Below are positions 11,974 to 33,793 of a stretch of 64,000 nt of DNA, piece by piece. The notes beneath the pieces are model-generated. The model ran no database searches. It was not told the DNA's origin and saw only the letters and a program-made list of their open reading frames with translations. How positions within the stretch are numbered: the stretch's first letter is position 1; each line of letters begins with the position of its first letter. The DNA lies in assembly GCA_030674185.1 (NCBI GenBank), contig JAPXFY010000022.1, forward strand, positions 39,200,130 to 39,264,129. The letters are read 5' to 3'. A program made the translations under genes and the position numbers. The DNA is from Monoplex corrugatus. Taxonomy: Eukaryota > Mollusca > Gastropoda > Littorinimorpha > Ranellidae.

Positions 11974-12230
11974 CTACTCGTCGTCAAAGCTTTGAATTGT
12001 GTGAGGTGTTCCGACAGACGAACATGATTTTGCAAGTTTAGATCTGATCATGATCTGTTGCTCTTTCCAAACACCATCACAACTCACATTTTCGTGCGAC
12101 AAGTTCCTGAATCCTGCCACCAACTTGGAACCATCAGCATCGAGGAAGTCGTGAAGGAAAGCCAGGGTGGGGCTGCTCGATTGACATTTTAATTTCTGAT
12201 TCATTTTATCCATCATCTTTTCTGTCTGTA
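11974..12230 (-). CDS. Unidentified open frame, possible exon
   Basis: An open frame of about 80 codons (MMDKMNQKL ... IQSFDDE, stop) follows a plausible acceptor, TGTTTGATTACAG, at about 12230. A GTGAGT donor lies inside it after 'LSHEN', so a shorter coding exon is possible. The sequence is non-repetitive and normal in composition but matches no family I know. It could be the last exon of a minus-strand gene, a 5' exon of GIT, or chance. Confidence 0.25.
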
Positions 12231-12590
12231 ATCAAACATATATTCAATGTTGATTTTATCAGTAATTTGAGTGATATTTTACGACAAGCGTTCATTGGCA
12301 GGTGACCCTGAGGTCAGGGGGTGAGAGGTCAACTCAGGTCGGCTGAGGTCAAGTTAACCTTTGATAAAGGGGTCAAACGATTTATCAATGCATGCGACCA
12401 TTGATGCCAGCTAAACTTCACGACGTAAATAGCAAATTGACCTTTCTCAACACTGCGCGGTAATATTTGGAAACGTTCGCGACATAAATGCTAAATCGCG
12501 TATATTCAAAAAACCACATCAAATGATCTTTTTTTCAGAAACATCCACAAAATCACTGAGATTTGGTCCTAAATGTATATAACTTTTCTT
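12231..12590. other. Non-repetitive intergenic sequence
   Basis: No exon or repeat is recognised. A short run of AGGTCA-like words at about 12300-12375 (for example 'tgaggtcaggggg', 'tcaggtcggctgaggtcaag') could be coincidental. Confidence 0.35.
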
Positions 12591-12592
12591 GG

Positions 12593-12682
<90 letters not shown>

Positions 12683-12765
12683 CAATGTGTGTGTGTGTGT
12701 GTGAGTGTGTATGAGAGAGAGAGAGAGAGAGAGAGAGAGTGTGTGTGTGTGTGTGTGTGTGTTGG
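12591..12765. repeat. (GT)n(GA)n compound microsatellite
   Basis: Alternating blocks of GT and GA dinucleotides repeat twice. Confidence 0.95.
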
Positions 12766-12889
12766 CATCTCACTAAACTGTTTCATTTTGAAATTGTACT
12801 TATTTGTAATGCATTTGTTTTTTCCGTTTCTGAATTGGATTATTATTACTACTATTGATAAAACATCAGTACAGCAATGATAATATTTA

Positions 12890-13080
12890 CCAGAAGATAA
12901 AAAGTTATTGTTGTTGTTATTGCTGCTGTTGTTTTTGATGATGATGATGGTGGTGGTGGTAGTGGTGGTGGTGGAGGAAGTGATGATGATAGTGATGATG
13001 CTAACGATGGTGGTGGTGATGATGATGAGAATGATGATGATGATGATGACGACGACGACGACGATGATGAAATCTGGGAA
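12890..13080. repeat. (GAT)n/(GGT)n trinucleotide tract
   Basis: GATGAT and GGTGGT runs lie together, ending in (GAC)n(GAT)n near 13065. Confidence 0.9.
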
Positions 13081-13680
13081 ATAAAAGGGGATTTAACAAA
13101 TAAACAACAAAGAAAAGATGAAAAATAAAAACTGCAACTGTGATCATTTTTGTCCTACTGCGGAAGTTAATTACTTTATTGTTGAAATTAATCAGAAAGG
13201 GGAAAAATGTCAGAAAATTTTCATAGAATTTATTTTTGTTCTTGCGTTTGTGTTAGAAATTGTTTGGTTAACATTCAAAGAATTTATGCGAATTTACACC
13301 CCGGTGTTTTCAAAGGAAAATAATTCATGAATATGAATGGCATTACTTTACTTTGTTTCTCTCCCCTCGTACCTGAGATGTCACTTGGAGACGAAGCTAA
13401 GGACATGCAGGTAGATAAGAGTCACGGTGTAGATGATAATAATAATGATAATAATAAGAAGAAGAAGAAGAAGAATAACAATAGTAATATTAATAATAAT
13501 AACAATACTTATAAGACGTCAAATCTTGATTCAAAAATGAAACCACGGTACGCATCATTCACTTAAGTAATCACCAACAATGACCAAACCTCCGGGGCAC
13601 AAAGCACATGCAAAATGGAAGGGGGAAGGCAGGAGGGGAGTAGGGCGTGTGACTCCTGACCCAAGCCGTCATCCTCCCTC
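13081..13680. other. AT-rich sequence with (AAT)n/(AAG)n tracts
   Basis: Two open frames (13118-13330 and 13327-13566, plus) exist, but the second reads through AAT/AAG simple repeat and neither has recognisable features. I do not call them genes. Confidence 0.5.
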
Positions 13681-13682
13681 TA

Positions 13683-13737
<55 letters not shown>
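13683..13737. repeat. (CA)n microsatellite
   Basis: A pure CA run of about 26 units. Confidence 0.95.
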
Positions 13738-13943
13738 TGACGGTTAGTGGTTCATAACGAACCCGTCTGCCATATCGCTTATGTGGGTGCGGACATTAAA
13801 CTCCAAACAAACAAACACAGATGACGAGTTTGGATACACTCAAGCCTCTTTGATGAATGACCCTTGACCCACCTTGTCATCTTTCCTGTCACACTCACAT
13901 ATTCTCTCTTTTTCTCTTTCTGATTCTTATGTGTTTGTTTGTC

Positions 13944-13976
<33 letters not shown>

Positions 13977-13992
13977 GTGTGTGTGTGTTTAA

Positions 13993-14215
13993 ACCATTTT
14001 GACCAAGACTTCAGAAAGGCAGAAGGCTAATTGGGCATCAAGAGAAGGGACCTGGGAAATGAATCTGTCTTTCCGGTAATTTTTTTGCCAGGACAGCCAG
14101 GTGAATGCCCTGCTCTTCACGATTTTCAACTGCCATGGGATCTTTAGCATGAACAAGCCAGAAGGCACACAGATCCGACTCATTTTTCGTCCCCTTCCAA
14201 AGATGTGGAGTATGT
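13993..14215 (-). mobile_element. SINE-B copy, 5'-truncated
   Basis: A reverse-orientation copy starts at the GACTTCAGAAAGGCAGAAGG end and breaks off in the middle of the element ('gtccccttccaaag') before the tRNA-like head. Confidence 0.6.
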
Positions 14216-14860
14216 CTGCCACTCCATCTATCTAGTACTGTCGTGGTCTTCATCTGGCTCAGAAGCCCATGCGTCTTCATCTGGCTCAGAAGCCCATGCA
14301 TTTGGTGTTGTAAGCTCAAATGGGTGGCTGGTTGACTGGCATCTTGGTCAGGTGGCCAGACCTTTAGATCTGCTGTCATGTGATGTGTCTGTCGACAAGC
14401 GTTTTTCCAAGGATCTCTCTGGTCTTTTCATTTCTAGCCATGTCTCTTCTGGTGTTGTCTGCTGCACTTCTGCTCATCTCACGGTTTGTGGTCTTTCTCT
14501 CATGTGTTCTGTTTGGTGTTATACTTATAGTATGGTATGGCATTGGTAAATCAGTGTCAATATGCAAGTACACAGACTGCTCATAAGCCTGGCTTTGAAT
14601 GGCTAAGCTGTGAATAGGCACTGTCCATCTTTTGCAGAAAAGTGGACATTTCTAGCACAGAGGTGTGAGGAAACTATGTATATCCCCACAATGGTGAATC
14701 AGAAAGCACATAACGTTATTCATACACACACTGACGTACATCTTTCATGTATTGGCACAAAGTCACCGTATGCAGACAAAGCATCATGTTCTTATGAGTT
14801 TATTTGTCTTCAAAGATACTCATGCATAGTATTACTATTAGTAACACATGATTTGGTTAG
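14216..14860. other. Unassigned sequence
   Basis: It contains a 27-bp direct duplication (TCTTCATCTGGCTCAGAAGC then CCATGCG/A) at 14250-14300. No exon structure or known repeat is recognised. Confidence 0.4.
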
Positions 14861-14989
14861 TTATCTAACACACACATACACACACACAGCAACACAGGCA
14901 GACAGACTACTCCATACGCCCTTAGATCCTTCAAGTTTCATCAGATAGATAACTGATATCACATTCTGAGAACTTTGGAAATCGAAAAC

Positions 14990-15078
<89 letters not shown>

Positions 15079-15406
15079 GTCTAAAAGCACATATGTGAAT
15101 AGACGTTAAAAGAAATAATGAACGAACACACACACACACACACACACATATTCCCTATTCAAATCTTTGTTTGTATGTAAATTGTGATGTATGATATGCG
15201 AATAGTTCATAATTTGTGAGGAATTTTGATTGTCAAGGTATTAATGCTGTAATACTGAAGTTGTAATGTTTTTCCAGTATATGGATTAGAATTTTTCTGT
15301 TTTTATCTTCATTCAAAATATTGATTATAATTTTATGTACAACTATTGCATGCATAAACACACACACACGCATGCAAACATAGCACACGCACACACACAC
15401 ACACAC

Positions 15407-15445
<39 letters not shown>

Positions 15446-15544
15446 TTCTTACAAACACACGCGCACAGCAACGCACACGCACGCACACACACATGTACAC
15501 ACACACGTACGCAAGCACACACACGCAGCAATATATAAACACAG

Positions 15545-15805
15545 TATGCCTCTTTATTCATATGAAAAATCTGTTAATCTTTCTTCATTACATAAGTCAG
15601 TGTTTAAATTTTAATATTCTGTGGTTTCTTATGTGTCTTCTTACTTGTATAGCTTTAATATTTGTTGTTATCTTATTGTGTATGTAATTGTGAACATTTT
15701 TTATCACCTTTTGCCTTTCTTGCGAAATGTAAAGCGCTGGTGAGCATGTTTTTATATGGAATATGCGCTATACAAATAAACATTATTATTATTATTATTA
15801 TGTTC
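15545..15805 (+). mobile_element. CR1/L2-like LINE 3' tail
   Basis: Non-coding 3' sequence ends in AAATGTAAAGCGCTGGTGAG, then ATATGCGCTATACAAATAAA and (ATT)n. The GCGCT...GCGCTATA...(ATT)n ending is typical of L2/CR1-type 3' ends. The coding part is absent. Confidence 0.55.
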
Positions 15806-15854
15806 TTCAAATTTAATAAGACTGTTATCACATTTTGTGTACTTCAGAAGTTGA

Positions 15855-15952
<98 letters not shown>

Positions 15953-15955
15953 GGG

Positions 15956-16027
<72 letters not shown>

Positions 16028-16165
16028 CATGTTATTCAAATTTATTAAGACTGATATCACATTTCATGTACTTCAAGAGTTCAATATGTCATACACACAC
16101 ATACACACACGCATACACACACACATTCTGTGTTTTTCAAATTTATATACACACATGCACGCATG

Positions 16166-16254
<89 letters not shown>

Positions 16255-16643
16255 GTCTACAAGCACATATGTGAACAGATGTTAAAAGAAATAACGAACG
16301 AACACACACACACACATTCGTCTACAAGCACATATGTGAATACACGTTAAAAGAAATAACAAATGAACTCACACACACACAAATTGTGTTTTTCAAATTT
16401 ACTGATGTCACATTTTGTGCACTTCAAAAAGTTGAATATTTCCTACACACACACACACGCACGCACGCATGCACGCACGCACGCACACACACACACACCT
16501 TGTGTTTTTCAAATTTGTTAAGACTAATATCACATTTTGTGTACTTTAAAAGTTGAATATTTCTTACACACACATACACACATATGCGCGTGCACACACA
16601 CACACACACCTTGTGTTCTTCAAATTTATTAAGACTGATATCA

Positions 16644-16833
16644 CATTTCAGGAAAGCTGGAGGGAAAGAGAACACAAGGTAGACCCAGGGAGAAAATATT
16701 AGATGGAATTGCAGGGTGGCTGAGGACAGAGAGGGTGGAAGATGTACTTGCAGCGACAAGGGATAGATTCATATGGAGAGCAACGATTGCCAATGCTATG
16801 CGGCCGGGCACATGATGACGATGATGATATCAC
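16644..16833 (+). mobile_element. RTE-like LINE 3' fragment with target-site duplication
   Basis: It encodes GKLEGKRTQGRPREKILDG and RTERVEDVLAATRDRFIW and ends in (GAT)n. TGATATCACATTT precedes it and recurs right after it. That is a direct target-site duplication inside one module of the surrounding array, so this is an authentic 5'-truncated retroposition event. Confidence 0.75.
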
Positions 16834-16867
16834 ATTTTATGTAGGGGCCTACTTCAAAAGTTAAATA

Positions 16868-16960
<93 letters not shown>

Positions 16961-17085
16961 TTGTGTTCTTCAAACTTTATAAGACTGATAATACTGATAT
17001 CACATTTTGTGTACCTCAAAATTTGAATACCACAATATAACATATACATGATCACACTTTTGAGGACACCATCAATAACAGGACA

Positions 17086-17205
17086 TTAACCCTTTGACTC
17101 CCGCACCCTATCCACCAGCTTCCTGCAGGAGTCAAAGAACTGGTGGATAGGGTGCAGGAGTCAAAGGGTTACGTCTTTGCTTTACTAGCATGGTTGACAA
17201 TACAG
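17086..17205. mobile_element. MITE-P, left arm (split by LINE)
   Basis: It begins TTAACCCTTTGACTCCCGCA, has the central CCACCAGC...GGTGGAT inverted pair, and stops at 'gacaatacagga' where the LINE's (ATT)n tail starts. The right end resumes at about 20697. Confidence 0.75.
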
Positions 17206-20200
17206 GATTATTATTATTATTATTAAGGGCATTTAGAGCGCCTAATCTTTCTGGAAAGCCCTAAGCGCTTACAAACTGTACAATACACATTACATCGAAC
17301 ATAGAAACATAGGCCTAATATAATTTTTATCATACATGGCGGACCTCTGTCACTCCATCCCACAAGCACATACACACCGTTAATAATATCAAATATTAGT
17401 ACCTACTCTCTGGCACACACACACATATCCTCCTCCCACCCCGAGACATATCTATAGGCGCACAGCAATAACATACACAGAAGCACGCTAGCGCGCAGAC
17501 AGCATAGCTCTTTTAGGTTAATAAATTTCAGAGAGGAAAGAGATGCGTTTTCAAGCCAGATTTAAATGACTGAAGACTTGTTTTGTGCCTCAGCGGGTAG
17601 GGAAGTGAATTCCATGAGAAAGGGGCTTGAAAAGAAAAGGATTGCTCACCATATGATTTTGTTCGAAAAGTTGGGATTCGAAATAAGCGGGTATCGGCTG
17701 AGGTACGAAGATGACGAGATGGAACGTATAGTTGAAGATATTCAGACAGGTAAGAGGGAATAGAATTGTCGAAGTATCTGAAGCACTGAACAGCAATTTT
17801 ATGTTGGATCCTTTTCAACACAGGTAACCAATGCAAGTCTTGGAGAAGAGGAGAGACATGCTGAAATTTGGAAGACCGAAATACTAGCCGAGCGGCATGG
17901 TTCTGTACTTTCTGAAGTTTGTCAAGGAGCTGTTTTGGGGAACCAGACAGAAGGGAATTACAATAGTCAAGACGAGAAAGAACAAAAGCACAAACTAATA
18001 TTTTAGTAGCTTCGAGAGTAAGGAGATGACGGATGGAACCTATTCTACGAAGTTCAAGGTAACAGACACGACAGATGTTTGAGACATGCTGCTGAAAGTT
18101 AAGAGTGTTGTCGATGGTGACACCTAGATTCTTAACTTTTTGGGAGAGGGTGATGTCTGTCCCATTCAGTGATATGGAAGATGGAATTAAGTCACAGTTG
18201 AGAAGTTTTTTAGGAGTAATGAAAATCATTTCAGTTTTGTCTTGGTTTAGTTGTAATTTGTTACAAGTCACCCAGTCTTTCACGTCGGAAATGCAGGCTT
18301 TAGTGGTTTGTACGATGTTGTTTACATTAGAGATGGGACCAGAATTGTAAATTTGATTGTCATCTGAGAAGCTATGATGTGATACAGAATGGCGGAGAAT
18401 AATATTTGCGAGAGGCTGCGTGTACAAAACAAAGAGAACTGGACCCAGGACGGATCCTTGAGGAACGCCATATCTGAGGGCTGAGGGAGGTGAGGGCAAG
18501 CCATTTACAGATACAGTCTGTGTGCGGTCAGAGAGATATGACTGAAACCAGGAGAGAGCGGAGCCAGAAATTCCGTAGCAGTTGTGGAGGCGCCAAAGCA
18601 GTATCTCATGGTCTATAGTGTCGAAGGCAGCAGACAAATCTAAGAGAGAGAGAAGAGAAATGTCACCATCATCAAGGGATGTCAGAAGATCGTTCACAAT
18701 TTTCAATAAAGCAGTTTCAGTGCTATGTCCTGATCTATATGCTGACTGATTGGGATATAATAAATGGTTTGATTCAAGATGTTCTAGAAGTTGGTGTAAA
18801 ATAATTTTTTCAGTTACCTTGGAAAGAAAGGGGAGATTGGAGACAGGCCGGTAGTTTTTGAGAATATCTGGATCAAGAGAAGGTTTCTTTAGGAGAGGTT
18901 TGACAATAGCTGATTTGAATGAGCTTGGGAAGATGCCTGACACCAGTGAATGATTGATGACAGATGTAAAGAATGGGAGTAGAGTATCCAAACATTGTGT
19001 CAAAACAGAAGCCGGGAGGGGGTCTAATTCACTGGTTTTGATAGCAGAATCCTTGATAGTTTTCTTCACAAAAGACTCAGAGACAGGCTGAAAGGATGTC
19101 AGTGGACAGCCAGAGAAGGTTGGTTCAGGCATTGAAAGCGGAGGGGTATTTTGCGAATCGAGACTATCACGAATGTCAAAAAGTTTCCCATTAAAGAAGT
19201 TAGAGAATGCTAGAGGAAGGTCAGCAGGTGGAACATGAGAAGGTATAGGGCTGTTTTTAGTTTTACAGAGAAGAGTGTTAGTAATGTTGAAGAGCTGTTT
19301 AAAAGTTGTGGCAGACGTAATTTTAGCATTATAGAATGAAACCTTTGCACTATGGACAAGTTTATCAAATGCTTTCTTTGCAGACTGGAAGGATTGTTTA
19401 TGCACAGTTGATTTGTGTTTGATCATCCGTCTCTCAGCACGTCTTCTCTCACGCCTGGCAGCCTGGAGCTGAGGTCCAGCGGCAGCATACCAGGGTGAAG
19501 GGGGACGATGAGAGACCTTCCTTTGGGTGGTTGGAGCATGCTGATCGAGGCAATTGCGGAGGACAGCGTCAAGATCGTCGGCAGAAGTTGGCTGAGAATT
19601 GAGGAGTTGGGAATGGAGGTTGCTGTTGAACGATGGAAAGTCGATGGTTGACAGGTTTCTGGCCATGACGTAGATTTGACGTGGAGGAGGTTTTGATAGT
19701 TGAAGTTGGCTCAGGATGCAGTAGTGGTCAGAAGGGAGAGTTTGAATGACATGAGTGGACTGGAGGATATTGTCACTGTCTCTGTGTACAAGCCAGTCTA
19801 GTGTATGTCCTTTAATGTGGGTTGGAGTTTGGATGGCTTGAGTTAGGTCGAAGGTGTTGAGTAACTCGGTAGTCTTTGCAGTCAGATTGTTGGAGGGTAC
19901 GTCGTAGTGGATGTTGAAGTCGCCGGTCAGAATTAAAGATCCTTTCAGATTGTTGCAGTATTCTAAGAGGTCATGAAATTGGTCAACAAAATCAGAGTCA
20001 GACAGATGGTTCTTTCTGTTTGGTGGTGGTCTGTAGAGGCAGAAAATGTGGGCGCAAGATTGAGGAAAAGACAGAGTCAGTTGTACAAGTTCAAATGAGG
20101 AGTGGTGGAAGGGAAAGCCGGACACAGTAGAAACATATGGCAGAAGGGGAGAAGCAATGACGAGAGCGATGCCACCTCCACGGGATGACCGTGGGAAAGA

Positions 20201-20700
20201 GAATGTCTTAAATCCCGGAGGTGCCAGATCCTTCACTTTCGGTTCATCACCCTCAGATTTGAACCACGTTTCGGTGACACAGAAAATGTCAACATTGTGT
20301 TCAGTAATGAAGTAATTCATAGCTGACCGTTTCACTTTCGGGCAAGCAGACTGAGCATTGAAGATAGCTAGGTTCATGGATGTTGCATTGTGAGAAGTGG
20401 CAGCAGCAGGAAGAAGAGGAATGTCAATCAAATTTCTGACATTGACTGAAGGTTTGGTGTCGACACATGGAGAAGAATTGTCCAGTTTCAGTGGCAGATT
20501 CGAAGTTGTAGGGTGATAAACTTCATGCACCTGTGGATTTTTAGTATCATGTTGGCCAAATCTGGAGCTTAACACAGTTATTTTTCTTTGTTTTCGGCGT
20601 CCACCTCTGTGGGTACGTGTTTTCGGAAGATGGTAGCCAATGCCAAGATTCTTGATGGCAGAGACAGCAGAGGGCTTCAGAGTTGAAGGGGTTACGACCA
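17206..20700 (-). mobile_element. CR1/L2-like non-LTR retrotransposon, 5'-truncated
   Basis: The element lies on the minus strand: open frame from about 20700 to a stop at 17528, then about 300 bp of 3' UTR and an (ATT)n tail at 17206-17225. It sits inside a MITE-P copy, so it is younger than that MITE. The frame is still open at the junction with the MITE, so the 5' end is missing. No clear target duplication is visible; CR1-type elements often lack one. Confidence 0.85.
17528..20575 (-). CDS. LINE ORF2: AP-like endonuclease plus reverse transcriptase
   Basis: This protein nicks target DNA and reverse-transcribes its own RNA at the nick. About 1015 residues are open from the usual call, and the frame continues about 40 codons further upstream without an ATG. 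The endonuclease motifs are present in order: FNAQS, VTETW, LTGDFNIH and LPSDHYC. The reverse transcriptase has NYRPVSNLPFLSKVTEKII, LLDLSAAFDTIDHEIL, YGVPQGSVLGPVLFVLY and FSDDNQIY (catalytic DD kept; Ser replaces the usual Ala). The C-terminal tail ends SFKSGLKTHLFPL. The AFDTIDHEIL and PQGSVLGP wording points to CR1/L2 rather than RTE. No stop or frameshift is seen, which is unusual here. It could be a recent copy or one of several conserved in the genome. Confidence 0.88.
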   Translation of the reverse strand: MLSSRFGQHDTKNPQVHEVYHPTTSNLPLKLDNSSPCVDTKPSVNVRNLIDIPLLPAAATSHNATSMNLAIFNAQSACPKVKRSAMNYFITEHNVDIFCVTETWFKSEGDEPKVKDLAPPGFKTFSFPRSSRGGGIALVIASPLLPYVSTVSGFPFHHSSFELVQLTLSFPQSCAHIFCLYRPPPNRKNHLSDSDFVDQFHDLLEYCNNLKGSLILTGDFNIHYDVPSNNLTAKTTELLNTFDLTQAIQTPTHIKGHTLDWLVHRDSDNILQSTHVIQTLPSDHYCILSQLQLSKPPPRQIYVMARNLSTIDFPSFNSNLHSQLLNSQPTSADDLDAVLRNCLDQHAPTTQRKVSHRPPSPWYAAAGPQLQAARRERRRAERRMIKHKSTVHKQSFQSAKKAFDKLVHSAKVSFYNAKITSATTFKQLFNITNTLLCKTKNSPIPSHVPPADLPLAFSNFFNGKLFDIRDSLDSQNTPPLSMPEPTFSGCPLTSFQPVSESFVKKTIKDSAIKTSELDPLPASVLTQCLDTLLPFFTSVINHSLVSGIFPSSFKSAIVKPLLKKPSLDPDILKNYRPVSNLPFLSKVTEKIILHQLLEHLESNHLLYPNQSAYRSGHSTETALLKIVNDLLTSLDDGDISLLSLLDLSAAFDTIDHEILLWRLHNCYGISGSALSWFQSYLSDRTQTVSVNGLPSPPSALRYGVPQGSVLGPVLFVLYTQPLANIILRHSVSHHSFSDDNQIYNSGPISNVNNIVQTTKACISDVKDWVTCNKLQLNQDKTEMIFITPKKLLNCDLIPSSISLNGTDITLSQKVKNLGVTIDNTLNFQQHVSNICRVCYLELRRIGSIRHLLTLEATKILVCAFVLSRLDYCNSLLSGSPKQLLDKLQKVQNHAARLVFRSSKFQHVSPLLQDLHWLPVLKRIQHKIAVQCFRYFDNSIPSYLSEYLQLYVPSRHLRTSADTRLFRIPTFRTKSYGEQSFSFQAPFSWNSLPYPLRHKTSLQSFKSGLKTHLFPL

Positions 20701-20729
20701 GGACAGGGTGCCGGGAGTCAAAGGGTTAA
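20697..20729. mobile_element. MITE-P, right end (split by LINE)
   Basis: It resumes with GGACAGGGTGCCGGGAGTCA and ends AAGGGTTAA, completing the copy begun at 17086. Confidence 0.75.
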
Positions 20730-20784
20730 TCAAATATCATTATATTGCACTCCAATGATAGGTGACAGTCCAGTGATATTCCTA

Positions 20785-21560
20785 CAGATATGAATTATGC
20801 CTGAAGTAGTATCTTTTAATATTTCAGAAAGTCTTCGGACAGGTGTTGTTGTCAAGTGGATAAATATTGGATATTCAATCAAAAGGTCAGGGTCCAGTCC
20901 ATTGAGACACTGTCACCTTTTTCCGATATCCCAGGTCAACATGTGTGCAGACCCCCAGTGTCTAAACTCCCTTTACTTGTACATGTATGTAGAATATCAA
21001 ATATGCGTGTTAGGGATCATGTGAGTCATGTCAGAGGCCACTTTACAGAAACCTGAAAACATCTGCATATGTATGCAGAATATTAAACATGCATGTTAGA
21101 GATTATGTAAGTTGTGTCAGTGGCCAGCTTATGGAAATCTGAAAACATTTGAATATGTATGCAGAATATTAAACATGTTTTGTTAGAGATTATGTAAGTT
21201 ATGTCAATGGATGGCTTATGGAAATCTGAAAACATTTGTATATGTATGTAGAATATTAAACATGCTTTGTTAGAGATTATGTAAGTCATGTCAGTGGATG
21301 GCTTATGGAAATCTGAAAACATTTATATATATGTATGTTAAATATGCACATTAGAGATTATGTAATTTGTAAGTCGTGTCAATGGCCATCCTACGGAAAC
21401 CTGAAAACATTTGTATAAGTACACAAAATATTAAATATGCATGTTAGAGATTATGTAAGTTGTGTCAGTGGATCTATCCCAGGACCTTCTGATTGAAAGT
21501 TCAAGGTTTACCCACTTAAATACCATGCCCATCAGATGAACGGAGGCCTCCCACTGAGGT
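20785..21560. repeat. tRNA-derived SINE 'family D' with tandemly amplified ~86-bp tail
   Basis: A tRNA-like head (GTTGTCAAGTGGATAAATAT, AATCAAAAGGTCAGGGTCCA) lies at 20840-20905. From about 20985 to 21470 its tail unit (ATTAAACATGCATGTTAGAG then ATTATGTAAG, CTTATGGAAATCTGAAAAC) repeats about five times. At 21470-21545 a second head lies in the opposite direction. The head resembles SINEs common in molluscs. Confidence 0.7.
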
Positions 21561-21582
21561 GAAAAGTACTGTTGTTTGACAG

Positions 21583-32843
<11,261 letters not shown>

Positions 32844-33723
32844 GGTTTATAATGTATTTGACCTGGTCAGTTGGCGAGCAGATCACATCACATCTCGACT
32901 GCAGAAGGCGTTTCTGCTGTAAAGAACGCGATAAGACTTCTCTAGATCTATCCGGATATCCTGCCTATGCCATGGGCTATGGCTATCATGCTATGCCTCA
33001 CTGAGTCACTAGAAACAAGTATTGCACACGCGATTTATAAATTGATAATGATATAATTTTAGCATGATAATAACAGCTATAATGAGCTACATCGCGAGCG
33101 GAAAAAGTATAATGAAATATGCCAAGCGATCACAATTTAAGATAAAGTTCTCGTACAAGTTAGCGATTACACTACTTGATCAGTTGATGTCTGCTAGGTA
33201 CTCCACCATTTTGACTGCAAGTGTTTACAATGTTAGGCCTATCTGTAATTTTCGTACATTTTAATATCGATACAAAGACCAAAACAAAGAAGAGTAAGTC
33301 ATTAATGAGCAACTGACTGATAAACTGCAAGAAAATTGTGACCAACTCATTGAGTCAATTCTTCGGTATGTAATAATAAACCTATCGCTTGCAGCTAAGG
33401 GCGACAACTAGGCTAAATACGTCGTCTGCTACTACTGCGCGTAAAACCGCTCCTTGCGCGTAAAACCATTAGTAAAACCATTAGTCGAACACAGTATCGT
33501 AATAGCTGTAATAACCAAAACCTATGCATCGTCCAATAATTCGTTTGAGTTTTCGATCTTGCATACTTAAAGTGTCGGGAAAATTGGCTGTGTATGTAAT
33601 TTACAAAGTTGGATGCATTGTATCCAATCAAGATATTCCCTGCAAATGCGGGGAACGACAGGCACCCGATGTTTTGTCTTTTCTGGCACTAGTTCATATT
33701 ATGGCGGACGAACACCAACAGCG
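32844..33723. promoter_or_regulatory. Putative bidirectional promoter between zinc-finger gene and sulfurtransferase
   Basis: 880 bp separate the two divergent start codons. The stretch has no microsatellite or recognised transposon, which is exceptional in this window, and CpG dinucleotides around 33410-33700. No TATA box is obvious. The promoter role is inferred from position. Confidence 0.45.
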
Positions 33724-33739
33724 ATGCTATCATTGTTGA
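33701..33739 (+). other. Short upstream open frame overlapping the sulfurtransferase start
   Basis: ATGGCGGAC starts a 12-codon frame (MADEHQQRCYHC, stop) that overlaps the ATG at 33724 in a different frame. If transcripts start upstream of 33701 it would reduce initiation at 33724; if they start between the two ATGs it has no effect. Confidence 0.35.
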
Positions 33740-33793
33740 TACTGCTGTTTGGCCTGATCACCACAGCACAGGAACCACGAGAAAACTATGTGA
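33724..33793 (+). CDS. Candidate first exon with signal peptide
   Basis: ATG is followed by a hydrophobic core LSLLILLFGLITTA and then QEPRENYV. Two donors are possible: GTGAGT at 33790 (phase 0) and GTATGT at 33794 (phase 1). Only the second fits the 49049 acceptor. It could instead belong to another secreted protein gene. Confidence 0.5.

Larger units (their letters stand above)
14940..17040. repeat. Compound array: ~60-bp unique module alternating with (CA)n
   Basis: Modules such as AAGACTGATATCACATTTTG then TGTACTTCAAAAGTTGAATA recur about eight times. A second module (AAGCACATATGTGAATAGAC then GTTAAAAGAAATAA) recurs three times. CA runs of varying length separate them. LINE fragments at 15545-15805 and 16644-16833 interrupt it. 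Confidence 0.85.

Noticed and set aside
12300..12375. Cluster of AGGTCA-like words as a nuclear receptor response element
   Set aside because: Several half-sites occur, but spacing is irregular and no promoter is established nearby; chance is as likely.
13118..13566. Two adjoining plus-strand frames
   Set aside because: AT-rich, the second reads through (AAT)n/(AAG)n, and no splice sites or domains support them.
14205..14549. 114-codon plus-strand frame with a GSEAHASS-type duplication
   Set aside because: It begins in the edge of a SINE, has no splice context or recognisable domain, and competing frames overlap it on both strands.
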